From: Cercis canadensis
Lineage: Eukaryota > Streptophyta > Magnoliopsida > Fabales > Fabaceae
Length of the DNA: 64,000 bases
Assembly: GCA_003255065.1 (NCBI GenBank)
Contig: QAOA01004877.1
Coordinates: 600,627-664,626 of the forward strand
Reading direction: 5' to 3'
Shown here: positions 11,665 to 24,067 of the stretch, piece after piece
How positions within the stretch are numbered: the first letter of the stretch is position 1
Layout of the letters: every line of letters starts with the position of its first letter
Program-made: the position numbers and the translations under genes
Notes under the pieces: model-generated
The model's input: only the letters and a program-made list of their open reading frames with translations
Told to the model about the DNA's origin: nothing
The model's database searches: none

Positions 11665-13713
11665 CTAAAGAATGAGAACAAGAAGAAAGATGACCACTGC
11701 CAGCACAATAACTATAAGTACCCACCAACACTGCAAAGTAAGAACAGTTTAAAGGTTAAGTTATTTATAATGAGGATGATGTGTATGCAGATGTTAACAC
11801 GAAAGCAGGATCGTGTATCAGTAGTGTGCAAAACAGTGACACTTGGAGGGAACAACAAAAAATGGTCATGTTATGAAATAAAATTGTCAATGTCAAATAT
11901 GAAGTTGCAATAAGTAAATTCTAGTGCCTATTAAGCCAAACTTGCTCCACTATGAGGCAAGCAAGAGCTAGACTGATTGTGTGTATGTTAAGTTGTCTAC
12001 TACTAACCCAAGAGGATCTGGATTTCACACTCTTTGAAGCCTTGGCTAGCTGAACTCTAGCTTGGGTTGTCGCACCAGCAGAAGCATCAATATTTGACTG
12101 AATGTCATCTGTCAGAGTAAGACAAGCTATATGAGGAACAAAAAAGATTTACAAGGAGAAAGCAAGGTATATTTCTATTCTGCACAATGGTAGTGTCATT
12201 TACCGATGACTACCCCCTGCTCATGAACCAGAACAGCTAGGTCCTTGAATATTTCATTTGCTTCTCCAATTTGCTCTTCTACCTCTCTAATGCCCTGCTC
12301 TCTTTCTTCAATCATGGCCTCATTGAAGGAAATCTCATTATCCAATAGGTGTATCTCCTGCCTGCATTTTTTTTCATTGTTCAAGGTTTCCCACATTCAA
12401 GAATCAAATAAACTAGAAATAAACTACGCATCCGCTGAAAGAAGATGCACATTATTTATGATGGTACAAGAATAAAATGGAGATCAAATGGCCAGTGAAG
12501 TAGTGAAATCTTGCAAATTTACCTCTTTTGCTCCCTGAGAAAAGGTTGGTTTTCCTGATCTTTGTCAATCGATTCTTCACCAGAGCCAGAGCTATTTTCA
12601 ACAACACAAATAATGAGAGAGCTAAAAATTAGATATTGCAGACAAGGAAGGCAATGAATGATTCTTATTTTCCTTTTGTGGAGGGGAATGGGAGGAGTAA
12701 AATTAGAAAAAAGGGAAGCACCTAAATAAGTTGATTTCAAAATATAAAAAAGTAGTTCTGTGTATAGAATCGTTTACCTTAATGGTAGAGAAGAAGGAGG
12801 GGCAGCAGGGACATAAGTTGACTCACGCTCAGAAGCAAGCTGCTGAACTTTCTGGAACTCTTCCAATGTGATTTGGAAGTCTCTGGCTAGTTTAGCATCT
12901 TCGATTTTCTTACTAGGCTGTTTTAACAAATGAGAGAAAGTTGAGGGAAACAAAGAGAAGAGAATTCCACCATAATCTTTTCCTTTTCCTTTTGCCTTAG
13001 CCTTTGTTTCGGAGAGAAAGAAAATAAGAAAAATGAAAATTGACAATGCATGTAGACATGATATAGGCATCAACACATCACTAAATTTCATTTCTCTCAC
13101 TTTCCTTCCCTCCGCATTTAGATTTTCATTTAGAGCCCACATTCAGTATTTGTTTGCATAAACATAATCAACAAATGTGTTTCTGACGGCAGGAAAAGGA
13201 ATAAAATTGAAATTCAAATCGAAAATTACAAACTAGACGACAGGTTCTTCTGTCAATTGTGGTTAATTTAAAGCCAGTCAAAGCCAAAATTAGGAAGCAG
13301 CAATTAGAAAAGAACAGATAAATGAGAGAAAAAGTGAAGCATACAGTGGTAGCAGCATCGCGATCAGATTCGCTCAAGGACTTGAGCTTAGCGGAAGTAT
13401 CCTTCACCAGCTGCAATATCCGCTGCCTCGTGTTGTGCCTATTGAATTGTATGCAAATTGAAGTTACAGTGGTAGGGCAACAAAACAAAATCGCCAGTGA
13501 AAAAGCAAATAAATTCAGAGAGAGAGAGATAACAGACAGCTTTTGACGGTGCTGCTGGGTGTCTTTAACGGTTCCAATGGCCTCCACGAGTCGTCGGAAA
13601 GTACCGACGGCGGTGTTGATCTGGAAAATGCCAGCAGCCACCGCCTGCGACGGCGACTCGATTCGCCCACCGGGTTGTCGCTTGGGCCCCCCTTGGATAT
13701 CTTGAAAACTCAT
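11665..13713 (-). CDS. SYP2-type vacuolar/prevacuolar Qa-SNARE (syntaxin)
   Basis: Seven exons on the minus strand: 13538-13713, 13345-13438, 12778-12917, 12523-12591, 12204-12361, 12008-12108, 11665-11730; 804 nt, 267 aa, phases consistent. The product is a syntaxin of the SYP21/SYP22 (PEP12/VAM3) group, which drives fusion at the prevacuolar compartment and vacuole. The N-terminal Habc part contains [12 protein letters not shown] and [11 protein letters not shown]. The SNARE motif (~170-235) contains [27 protein letters not shown] and, across the last junction, the zero-layer Q. The last exon codes a single 21-residue membrane anchor ([10 protein letters not shown]...) and the stop. This anchor differs from the CLLLVIFGIVLL-type tail I know from Arabidopsis SYP21/22, but acceptor, phase and stop all fit. 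A decayed copy of its 3' part lies at 24150-24453. Confidence 0.9.
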
Positions 13714-14689
13714 ACTCGATTCTTAGACTCCGATCAACTATGATCTCCTGGGTTGGCTAAACTACGTCCAAAGCTTGAACTGTGAACTGGACAGAGCAAG
13801 TCGCTAATCGTCAACGCAAAGCAACACAGCAGAGTAGCAAATTCTAATGGTTGACTCAAAAAGTTAGAAAATTTAAGATCCTTGTGAATGTGAAGAAGTT
13901 GGAGAAGAAGTGGGGGAATTGAATTTGGTAGTACCAACACTCAGGTTTGGACAGAAAACGCATGAGGCATTCTTATGACAACGGGTACATAATTGATTAG
14001 GTAAATAGTGGAAGGTAGAACCGTTGAAGGAGGGTCTTAAGGGGACAAGTCATTCTTTGATTTTGTTTTGTGACACAAACCTAAGCTTGCGTCAAAGTCA
14101 AAATGCTATCTATTTTTCACTGTTTTTCAATGTTTCTGGTTGGGATAGGAATGTCCTCTAACAAGTAGCACCATTTAGATTATAATTATATTATATCACC
14201 ATGAAGGGAACATGAGAAAAACACTTATTTTGATAAATGTAATTATTTTGATTTTTTGTTAATGAAATACAGGCCGGATTTTACAAATATAAAATTTCCT
14301 TACCAATTTCTTATTAATTGTGGTTTTATTTTCTCCTTCAATTATCTCTAATATCATTTTAAATAGTAAATATATATTTCTTAATTATTAACAAATTAAT
14401 TTGACATACTTAATTTCTTAATTATCTGTTAAGAATTAATCTTTTCTTGGGTTTTCTTTTTCTTTTTTAAATTTCAATATAATTTAGTCTTAACCATATG
14501 TTGCTACAGTGGCATAAGTTCCTATTTTCTTTGTATTAATCCATTCTTTTCACCCCCCCATTAGCAATTTTTCTGTAAAAAAAAACTCAACTGTTGACTA
14601 TTGTATGCTTGAATTTAGTTCTCTTAGATATTCGCAACTCATTTGAAACTCTACAAAATAATTTTCAAAGTCTGAGATAAACTTCTGAA
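13714..14689. other. Syntaxin upstream region, no other gene seen
   Basis: The first ~230 bases left of 13950 are probably the syntaxin 5' UTR and promoter. From about 14150 on the DNA is AT-rich with poly-T runs and no coding signal. It ends at the target-site duplication of the Pack-MULE-like element. Confidence 0.5.
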
Positions 14690-14698
14690 TGCAGTAAA

Positions 14699-15681
14699 CG
14701 GCTCTTTGACAGAATTAATGTTGTAGAAAGATTATTATTAAAATAGGGTAGTTGCAAACTAAATTACCGAAATAATGCATTTTGAAAAAAATTAAAATTA
14801 AAAAAAAAAAAACAAAGTTGATAGGGTGAGGCCCACTGAACATGCCGGAGCCCTTTGGCACCTACACACCGTGGGCCCCACAGCGTGTCTACCTTCCAGA
14901 GCTCAGTTTGCAGTCGTCAATGGCAGAAACCTTCACAATTGGGAAAGTTTGACACTTAAACTTCCATAGTTTCACAGTTTCACGAAGGAGCAACTAAACT
15001 TGTGGATGTTCCTTTAATTGTTCTGTTTTCACATGGCCAGCCAATGTCTCCCCTTCCAAAACCTTGCTCTGAGAACTGTCACAGCCTCCAGAAAGCTTCC
15101 CCTTTATGCCCAACAGTGCACTTTACATAGACTTCAGTGCTTCTCTTCTTTTGCGGACACTGGCCCCAATCATGGCCTCCCTTCTCTCCGAACCCACGAG
15201 AGCTTTAGCAATTCCAATGAAAAAGAACCTGTTTCTTCAACTTCTCTTCCAGATGCATTTTTGGTGGAGAAGATTTTCTTGAGCTTGAGGCAAGGTAATC
15301 TCAATTCATTGCGCAATTACCTTTTCTGTTCAGACCCATTAGTTGTAGTTGAAGTTCTTCATCATTGCCGTGAAAATCTGGTTTTGGGTCAGAAATTTAT
15401 TGATGTAATTTTAGTAAATTGTCCAAATTTCAAGCATTCTTCACACAGGCGGTGAAGCGGACAAAGGGGAGACACGCCGTGGAGCCTATCGCGTGTTCAA
15501 TGAGAAGGTGCCACAGCACCCGCGTGTCCCACATGCGATGGGCCCACCCTATCAACTTTGTTTTTTTTTTTTTTTTTTTTAAATTTTGAATTTTTTCAAA
15601 ATGCATTATTTCCATAATTTAGTTTGCAAGTACCTATTTTGGTAATAATCTTTCTACATTGCATTAATTCTGTCAAAGAGC
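14699..15681 (+). mobile_element. Pack-MULE-like element carrying a PPR gene fragment
   Basis: Long terminal inverted repeats, about 14701-14895 on the left and 15460-15681 on the right, both begin GCTCTTTGACAGAATTAATG reading inwards and share several further blocks, including an A-rich stretch followed by CAAAGTTGATAGGGTG. They are flanked by a 9-bp target-site duplication with one mismatch, TGCAGTAAA (14690-14698) and TGCACTAAA (15682-15690). Long TIRs plus a 9-bp TSD are the signature of Mutator-like elements. There is no transposase. The centre holds a fragment of host coding sequence (next entry). This combination defines a Pack-MULE: a non-autonomous element that has captured part of a gene. 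Confidence 0.75.
15018..15455 (+). pseudogene. Captured 5' fragment of a P-class PPR gene
   Basis: A 145-codon open frame inside the Pack-MULE-like element. Residues 80-140 (LPDAFLVEKIFLSL, QGNLNSLRNYL, LGQKFIDVILVNCPNFKHSS) look like the region before the first repeats of a plant P-class pentatricopeptide protein, and the start resembles an organelle presequence. Homology stops at KHSS, exactly where the right TIR begins; the last codons and stop come from the TIR. No PPR repeats remain, so it cannot bind RNA as the parent does. The frame has no stops, so capture is either recent or the peptide is tolerated. The family call rests on recalled PPR N-termini and is less sure than the element itself. 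Confidence 0.6.
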
Positions 15682-15690
15682 TGCACTAAA

Positions 15691-16679
15691 AGGGTCTTTC
15701 AAGCGTGAATAACAGAAAGACTATGTTTTCATGCGTAAATAAGACTGTCACCACTGGACCGTCCTTGTTTCAATACTTTCTTTTATTTAATTTCTACACA
15801 TTTGGGTTTTCTGTAAATAAGACTTTGCTTTCATGTGTAAGTCCCTTTGTTTTCCAAAAGTACAAGTTAAATTTAAGGAGGAAAAAAAAAAGTATTCCTA
15901 ATTAATATGATTTTTTTTTTTTACCCACAATGAATTATGTAAATAAAATGATACCACTATCTATTAGACTTAAATCTTACCTTCATAGATTAGAAGTAAT
16001 TTTATCTATATAATATGTTTTCAATAAATAAATTGTGATATTAGTAATAATGGCAATATATGAAAATAATAATTTCTTTTACATTATTGACTGAAATATG
16101 GTTTTGATCTACAAAGCAACATCTTTCCCTTCTTTCGCAGATATTGTGTAATAACAACAGTTTTAACTAATAGTTCTACTATTTTTTTTCTCAGTGATAC
16201 TGGGAGCATGGACAGAAATATGACCATGCTAATATCTGCACTACCAAACAGCATATGTGCTAACGTAACACTGGAAGACTAAGACCGCTAATGTAGCACC
16301 CATATTGGTTGTAATGATACTGCTAAACTATTAGACATGGCAAAAAAGGGTCACAAATTGGCAGCATATACCCACATCTGCTACTAAGGGAGATGGAAGG
16401 GTGACATATATAATATGATATTGAAAGGTGTTAAGACATCAGAATGGCCAAATTAAATCAAACTAAAATAGCTAAACTCTTCAAACCATATATTGTGTCT
16501 TGATAAATTGTCAATTTTCATTCCTTTCCATCTCTACTCGTTGCATTTTTAGTTCTACCAAGCACACCCATAATGTAACATAAATTGAAAATACCTAAAC
16601 ATTCTGCAAAGTTATTTGTAAGCTACTAAGCCATCATGGAATGAAAATATCTGTTACGTGTTTTCTTCTATGCAACAAA
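15691..16679. other. AT-rich intergenic DNA between two transposons
   Basis: Lies between the Pack-MULE target-site duplication and the LINE target-site duplication. It contains a short internal direct repeat around GTAAATAAGACT (about 15735 and 15815) and poly-T/poly-A runs. No coding signal. Confidence 0.5.
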
Positions 16680-16692
16680 ATATTTGCAAGCC
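16680..16692. repeat. LINE target-site duplication, left copy
   Basis: ATATTTGCAAGCC; matches 22505-22517 in 12 of 13 positions and bounds the LINE. Confidence 0.75.
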
Positions 16693-19600
16693 GTGAAAAT
16701 AATAAGTGAGTGATGAGTGAAGGAGCGAGTGGAGAGCGTAAGGTTGGGACTAGAGCTCCATCTCCGGAAACGGAGGACATTCTCCGGCGGAGTTCTAAAA
16801 AAATCAAAAGCAAGTGCTTAAAGTTCAGTGGCGCTTCCTCTTCCCCGGTGAACTATGCAGATGTCTAGATGCAGGAGAAAGCTGAGGGATGGCTGAAGAA
16901 GAACAAGGGCTGGAGGGGGAAACGAGGCGCTCATTCTTGGCGTCGCTGTTGGGTTTCCCCGGAATGAAGGAGTACTTAGCCTCTTCGGAGGATGAAGCTG
17001 ATCCGTTGGAAGAATCTGGTGCTGCGATTAGGCTTATGGCTGATCCGGAGCATGGAGCCTATGCATGCCCTGAGCTTTTGATCTCAAAGGGAGAACAGAA
17101 ACAGATCTTCAGGGCATGGAAGCATTCGCTGATAGTGAAGGTTCTGGGCCGCAAAGTTGGATTTTAGGTGTTAGATAAGAAGCTGAGGAGCATGTAGGCG
17201 AAGAAAGGGGTAATCACTATCATAGACTTGACTTTTGATTTCTTCCTAGTTTGTTTTACTAGTGAAGAAGATTATGATTATGCTTTGGAAAGAGGTCCAT
17301 GGCTGGTGTTTGATCATTATCTCACAGTTAGAGAGTGGAAACCGAATTTCAATCCCTCAGTGGCATGATATTGATCAAGTGGCGGTTTGGGTGTGTTTCC
17401 CTCGCCTTCCAATGGAGTTATATGATGACAGAGTGCTGTAAGTTCTGGGTAATAGACTGGGACAAACGCTGAAGGTGGATGCGAACACGCATGAGCTTAG
17501 CAGAGGCAAGTTTGCTCGCCTTTGTGTTGAAATGGATTTAACTCAGCCTCTTCTCGCTCACTTTAAAGTATGGATTAAGACCAAAGGCAAGAAGGTAACT
17601 ATGGCGCGTGGATGTTAGTGCAAAGGCCAAGAAGAGTGACGCGTGGCAAGGGGAGTAGGGATATCTCTGATGGTCCCCAAGCAGCCAAGCATACCAACAT
17701 TCTAGAGCCTTCTTAACCAAAGGAGAATTTGCAGCATGAGCATGAGAAAGGCTCGCGTTTTGCGGCATTACAAGAGGTAACTAATTTGGCAGAGCAAGTG
17801 CAACGAAATGAAAATATGGTTAAGCAAAGTGGGGCCCAAAGGCTGGATAAAATTTGGTTCCCAAAGCGTAAGGACAAGAAAGAGGTGGTCATTAGAGAGA
17901 AAGAGAGTAACAAGGTGACAGCTGTTAGAATCAATCTAGATTCTTCGAAGGAGTCCATTGAAGTGCCAGCAGGTCAAGAGAGCCTTGTAGTAAATCCTGT
18001 TCTGAATTTTTCTGAAGAGTCATTCTCAAAAGTCTCTACTAGGCCGAACCTTATGTCACGTCTTGATCCTTCAAGGGCAAGCCCATCGCTCCATGCTAAC
18101 CTAAGTGGTTTCATTGAAGGCCCTTTAATTTCACACCCCCCAAAGCCTCCAGATGATCCATATGATACTGAAATAGAGAACTGGGCCAGTTTGCAATCTA
18201 TAGTTAAAGAAACCTAGTTTGAAGGAGATGGGATGTAGATTTGTCCCGCCCAAGAAGGGGGCATTATGCAGGATTAATTGCAGCTTGTTTTTTCCTCTTG
18301 TGGACATGGGTACTTTTCCTTTCTCTTTGTTTTATTATGTTTTTTCCAAACATCTTTATCTAGAACTACAAAGGTGCTGGAGGAAAGCGCCTTGTGAGCA
18401 CAGTTAATCAGTTTCTGGTGGGTTATAAAGTGGACATGATCGTCCTTCTGGAGACTCGTGCTAGCGCTAGAAAAGCTAGTGGTATTTTTGCTAGATTGGG
18501 GTTCCTGAATATGGAAATTAGTGAGGCGCATGGTTTCTCTGCTAGCATTTGGATGGCTTGGAAGAATAGCTTAAATATTTAGATTATTCTGAAGGACTTC
18601 CAATTTATTCATGTGAGGATCAATGATGGGCCACTTCCGGTGACTTTTTTCTGCAATTTATGTTAATCCTAACCCCACGTTGAAGAAATTATGTTGGGAC
18701 AGGATTATTTCCTTAGCAGGGCAAACACAGGAGCCTTGGCTAATAGCTGGAGATATGAATGATATTACTGGTGAAGCTAAAAGGAAAAGTGGGGCTCCCA
18801 TTGATACGGCCCGTTGTGCGGAGTTTGTGGATAGAATAGACAGATACAAGTTTATAGACCTTAATGCTAATAGGTCTAAAATCACGTGGGTTGAGGCGGA
18901 TAGAATTAGGAATGAGAGGTTGTTTCAAAGGCTTAATAGAGCTTTATGCAGCAGTTCATGGAGAACGCAGTTTGGTGAAGCTTAGGTTAAGGTGTTGCCG
19001 AGACTCAAGTCGGATCATTACCCCATCCTTATTGTGACTAATAACATGGATGAAAGTTCCACAAATAGACCCTTCCGTTTTCAAGCTGCTTGGTTAAGTC
19101 ATTATGGTTTCTTTGATTTTCTTAAAGCCAATTGAAAGCTCAAAATGATTGTGGGGTTGAGTTGGGCTTCCTCTTAGCGGAGCTTCGCTCTTGGAATAAA
19201 AATGTTTTTAGCCATATTTTTAAGAAAAAGATGAGGCTTATGGCTCATATAGCTGGGGTTCAGAGAGCTAGGGAAGTCAGGAATAATCCTTTCTAAGAGA
19301 ATCTGGATACTAGCCTTCAAGAAGAGCTGTCGGTGATTTTGGCTCATGAGGAATTACTATGGTTTTAAAAAGTCTAGAACTTTGTGGGTGGAGAGTGGTG
19401 ATAGAAACATTAGATATTACCATACGAAAGCTATTACTAGAAGAAGAAGAAACAAAAATTTGATGCTTAGGGGAGCAAATGATAACTGGGTAGAACCAAG
19501 AAGATCTCTTGAATACGGTTGTTGATTTTTTCAAAAATCTCATTTTGGAAGAGTTTCCTTACAGAGATTACCTAAAGACCAAGCACCAGTTTCCCAGAGT

Positions 19601-22504
19601 TAGTGACTATGGGGCTATGTTAAATAAATCTGTTCTAGGGGAAGAAATTAGAAAAAATCATTATTTCGATGGGAGGAACCGAAGCTCCTGGGGAAGATAG
19701 GTTCCCTGCTTTATTTTATCAAGCAAATTGGGAGACAGTAGGGAAGAGTCTTGTGACTATGGTTAAAAAAAATTTGGTGTGGGAATAGAGGAGTGGAGGA
19801 CCTCAACCGCATTCTCTTAGTTCTTATTCCTAAAGTTGATAAGCCTGAATTCATGTCTCAATTTAGGCCAATTTCCCTGTGTAATGTGACATTGAAAGCT
19901 GTCTCCAAAGTGGTCGTTAACAGGCTTAAACCACTGTTACCTCAAATTATTTTTCCTTACCAATCAAGCTTCGTGCCCGGACGTTGCATTCAAGACAACG
20001 TGATTATTGCCCAGGAAATGCTGCATGCCATGGGGAGAATGAAGAGTAAGAAGTGCTTCATGGCTATTAAAGTTAACCTTGAGAAAGCCTATGATAGGCT
20101 TAACTAGAATTTTGTGGCTAAAATTCTGGATGAAATTGACATCCCCAATAACATGCAAAGAATTATTCTTAGCTGTATTCGTTTTGCTTCTATGAGCATT
20201 CTTTGGAATGGGAACAAAACGAATTTCTTTGCTCCTTCTAAGGGGATAAGACAAGGAGACCCTTTGTCTCCTTACATTTTTGTGCTATGCACGGATAAAC
20301 TCTCCCATCTAATTTCTGAAGCAGTTGAGGAGGGTAGATAGAGGCCTATGTTCGCGGGTAGAGGTGGTCCTGTTATTTCCCACCTTTGACCTCTTATAAT
20401 TTGGGAAAGCTTCTATTGATCAAATTAATAGCATGATGAATTGTTTAGACCAATTCTGCTATATGTCAGGTCAGAAGGTAAATAGCTAGAAAACCCAAAT
20501 GTTCTTCTCCAAGAACACGCTGTTGGAGCTGGCTGATTCTATCTCCAATAGGTGTGGTTTTAAATGCACCTTTTTGCTGGGTAAATATCTTGGGCACTAT
20601 CTTTCTAATGGGAGAAACATGAAGGTTGATTTTCAACACTTGGTGGAAAAAGTTAGAAGCAGGTTGGCAGGGTGGAAGGTCTCTTGCCTTTCCATGGCAA
20701 GTAGGCTAACTCTAGCTTCCTCAGTTATCGGAGCTCTGCCCATTTACTCGATGATGGCCTCTAAAATTCCTAAAGGCATTTGCATGGATATAGAAAAGTT
20801 GCAACGTTGTTTTCTGGGCACGCAGATAATATTAGAAAAATGCATATTATAGGTTGGCAGAGTATTTGCAAACCGAAAGCTTATAGGGGTTTGGGGCTTA
20901 AGTCTATCCAGCAGATGAATGATGCTTGTCTTCTTAAGCTGTGTTGGAGACTTCGGGGTGAAAGCAATAGCTTTTGGGGATCAGTGCTGGCTAGCAAGTA
21001 TCAAAGAAGAAGAGACTGTAACTTCACAGCTGAAGCGAAATGCACAGATTTGCAGCTTTGGAAGCATATGTCTGCTCTTTTTGGCCTAAGATGATAGAAA
21101 ACCAAAGGTGGGTGATCGGGGATGGTGAAAAAGTGAATTTTTAGAATGATAGTTGGCTGCATGGCGTTAAAAGGTTAAAGGATTGCTCCTTGGTTCCTCT
21201 CAATCAAAGCCAACTGGATAGAAAAGCTAAAGAACTTGCTGTCTCTAAGTATGAAAGGAACTGGGACTTCCTTAATCCTCTTTTACCAAGAAAAATCCTT
21301 GCCCAGATAAGAGCTTACTTGCTGCCTAACCCTTTTAATGGTTGCGATAAGATTTGTTGGGGTCCCTCGAATAATGGAGCTTTTTCAGTGAAGAGTGCTT
21401 ATTTTGCGCTCACAGAACATCAATGGGGTTCTAAGTCCAGTATTTAGTCCCAGATTTGGAAACTCCCGTGCATAGAAAGGATAAGGCTCTTTATTTGGCA
21501 CAGCTGCCTAAACAAGCTTCATACGAATTTTTCTAAGAGAAAATGGGTTGGGTGTAGTCCTTTGTGCAACTGGTGCAACATGCAGGGTGAAGGCACCATG
21601 CACGTCGAGACTGCTATATAGCTAACGTGGTTTGGACCCAAATGGTTGAGGCTTCTAAGTTAGTGGAATTTTTCAACGGCTCTCTAGTTCACTGGTTTCT
21701 TATGAACATTAATGCCCAGACGGATAAACAAGATCATGTTGAATGGAGTACGATCTGGGCCACAACTGTTTGGTTTCTTTGGAATTGGAGGAATGCAGAG
21801 TTATTTGATGAGAACTTTGACAGGCCAAGCAACCCTAGGGAAGTCATCATGGGATTCCTGTATAAGAATCACACCGAAGTGAGCACCATTAGTAAAGCCT
21901 CGAGTCCGATTAAAGCTTGGATGGACATTAAATGGAACCCTCTCCATGTGGCTTGGGTTAAGGTAAACACAGATGGTGCAGCTAAAGGTAATCCAGGTCG
22001 AATTGGGTGCGGAGCTCTTTTACGAGACCATGCAGGGGCACTGGCTTTTAGGCAGTGCTTAAAATAGTGGTTAGAGTAATGCTTTCATTGTTGAAGCTTA
22101 GGGGGCCTATGATGGCCTCTGCATGGCTTGGAACAAGGGCTTTAAGCAAGTCATATTGGAGTGCAACTCTACTTCTCTGGTGTAAGCCATTTCCCTTGGC
22201 AACAATTGCCCGAGATCTTCATGCCAAATCCTTTCTGCCATAATCAGACTCTTTTCTTTCGATTGGGACGTCAAGCTCTCTTCCTTGTTTGGGGAAGCTA
22301 ACATATGTGCTGACTGGCTCGCCAACCTGGGCTGCATTCTTGAGCCAGGTTAGCACTCCCTCTCTTCTCCTCCCCAGGAGCTACAACTCCTGCTTATGGG
22401 TGATTTGGCTGGGGCCTCTATGCCCCGTAGAATTCTTGTGTAGTCTTTTGTTTTTACGCTTGGGCTTTCGCCCAGTTTTGTCTTACCAAAAAAAGAAGAA
22501 AAAT
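16693..22504 (+). mobile_element. Degenerate, apparently full-length L1-type LINE
   Basis: Flanked by a 13-bp target-site duplication with one mismatch, ATATTTGCAAGCC (16680-16692) and ATATTTACAAGCC (22505-22517), and ending in an A-rich tail (ACCAAAAAAAGAAG). ORF1 remains start near 16889 and run past 18200, broken by stops; the PWLVFDHYLTVREW block marks a DUF4283-type domain. ORF2 follows with endonuclease pieces (near 18390-18985), reverse transcriptase (FRPISLCN, IRQGDPLSPYIF; ~19790-20340), a connector with GKYLGHYLS, a zf-RVT-like part, and a C-terminal RNase H (VNTDGAAKGNPG, ~21960). Numerous stops and frameshifts interrupt it, and the DNA that should encode the catalytic F-A-D-D box near 20390 is missing its first half. 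This copy cannot move itself. Confidence 0.88.
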
Positions 22505-22517
22505 ATATTTACAAGCC
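22505..22517. repeat. LINE target-site duplication, right copy
   Basis: ATATTTACAAGCC, directly after the A-rich LINE tail; one mismatch to the left copy. Confidence 0.75.
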
Positions 22518-22973
22518 ATCAGATTTTTTGTGTTTTATTGAAGGCCGTGTGTCAAAGATAAGCAACTGTCTTAAACATATAGTTAATTTCATATAATGAC
22601 AAAAAAAGAAACAGAAGTAATTTTGGAACTAAATCAAATCATTGAAAAAGAAAGGCAATGTAAGTTGCAACAGGAGTGCAAAGTTAGATTAGACACTCGT
22701 GGTAATTTAACCTCTTCAAAATCTCTAAGTTGAGTCCTATTCATGCTTAATTACAAGTGCAAAAGTCAGTACAAAGCTGTAGTACTTGTTATGATGATGA
22801 GAATCATAATCACAATAATAATAGCACACAATCACGATCACAATCAAAATAGCAGTAACAATTAACAATACCGATAATGGATAATCATAATAATACATAT
22901 ACTTCTTCAGTCACAAAATATTGATCTCTTACCCTTGTTATTTTTTGTCCTAAAGGCCGTGTTAGATTAATAT
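22518..22973. other. Non-coding AT-rich stretch
   Basis: Contains AAT/CAA-rich simple sequence (around 22800-22900) and no coding signal. Confidence 0.5.
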
Positions 22974-23301
22974 AGCCACTTGAAAGGATGATTTTATTTA
23001 AAAGAATTGAAACAACGGTGACAAAAGAGACATGCTTACCACATGACTGAAAGCACTTAAAATTAGGGATGGCAATGGGGCGGTGATGGGGCGGGGCAAG
23101 CAGTCCCCGTCCCCATCCCCAAAGGGCATGGGGATGCCCCATCCCCGGACCCATCCCCGGCGGGGATTTTTCAGCATCCCCATCCCCGCCCCACTAAATC
23201 CCCATCTGCCCAGCCACTTGAAAGGATGATTTTATTTAAAAGAATTGAAACAACGGTGACAAAAGAGACATGCTTACCACATGACTGAAAGCACTTAAAA
23301 T
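22974..23301. repeat. 90-bp perfect direct repeat flanking a GC-rich foldback insert
   Basis: 22974-23063 and 23212-23301 are identical over 90 bp. Between them, 23064-23211 is a 148-bp block of G runs followed by C runs (GGGGCGGGGC, then CCCCATCCCC repeated), able to fold on itself. It opens with TAGGGATGGCAATGGGG, a start like those of dispersed GC-rich repeats in plant genomes. The GC content is far above the surroundings. The repeats are much too long for an ordinary target-site duplication. Confidence 0.85.
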
Positions 23302-24035
23302 ACTATGTCAAAGACTTGAAAACCTCAGAATATGAACAAGAAAATCCAATCACGTCACATGTAGAAAGTTGACCATTATGAACCAGTTATGTCCTTTTAT
23401 AGTTATATACTGACTTTTACTTCAAGAAACCCCCAACTGTTACACAAATTGACAACACTCTCCATTCATGCAATTTTGCTACCTTGGGACAAAAGGTATC
23501 CAATTAGCCAATTACGAAAAGAAAAAAGGAAAACAAATCGTTTCTTCATCTAGCCCTTTTAATTCAACTGAGTAGATGAATAAAGATGAAAGCCTTAGGA
23601 ATCAAATCTATAGTCAACTAATAAGAAAGGGAGAAAACAATAGATAGAATATAGTCTGGGAAAAGCATACTCTATTTCGCTCTGGCTGGATCCCATAGTC
23701 ACCGACAGTTAGAGTCGCCTACGGCGACGCCGTTCCCACAGACAGAAAATAAGTTTCTGACTTCCGACGATACCACTTCCCGCGGTCGCTTGAGTCACCA
23801 TGGAGCGACATTCTCAAGCCCACTCTTCATCGCATCAAGAAGGATTAAGGTCGATTTTAGAGGAAAAATAGGGTTTTGGCATGAGGAGTTGCTTTCGTTT
23901 ATATTATAGTTAGTGTTGGCGGTTTGCTTCAATCGGTAGTTATTTTTGCCATTGATGTTAATAAATTGTAATAAAAAAAAATTTGAAAATAAAAAACGTT
24001 TCACTTAAAAATAAAAATGCTTATAGATTGGATGA

Positions 24036-24067
<32 letters not shown>

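Noticed and set aside
15018..15455. An independent PPR gene
   Set aside because: Only the region before the repeats is present, it lies between long TIRs, and it ends where the TIR starts; it is a captured fragment.
22885..23183. ORFs rich in Gly, Pro and Trp on the minus strand
   Set aside because: They come from the GC-rich foldback insert and its repeat flanks; composition is explained by G and C runs.
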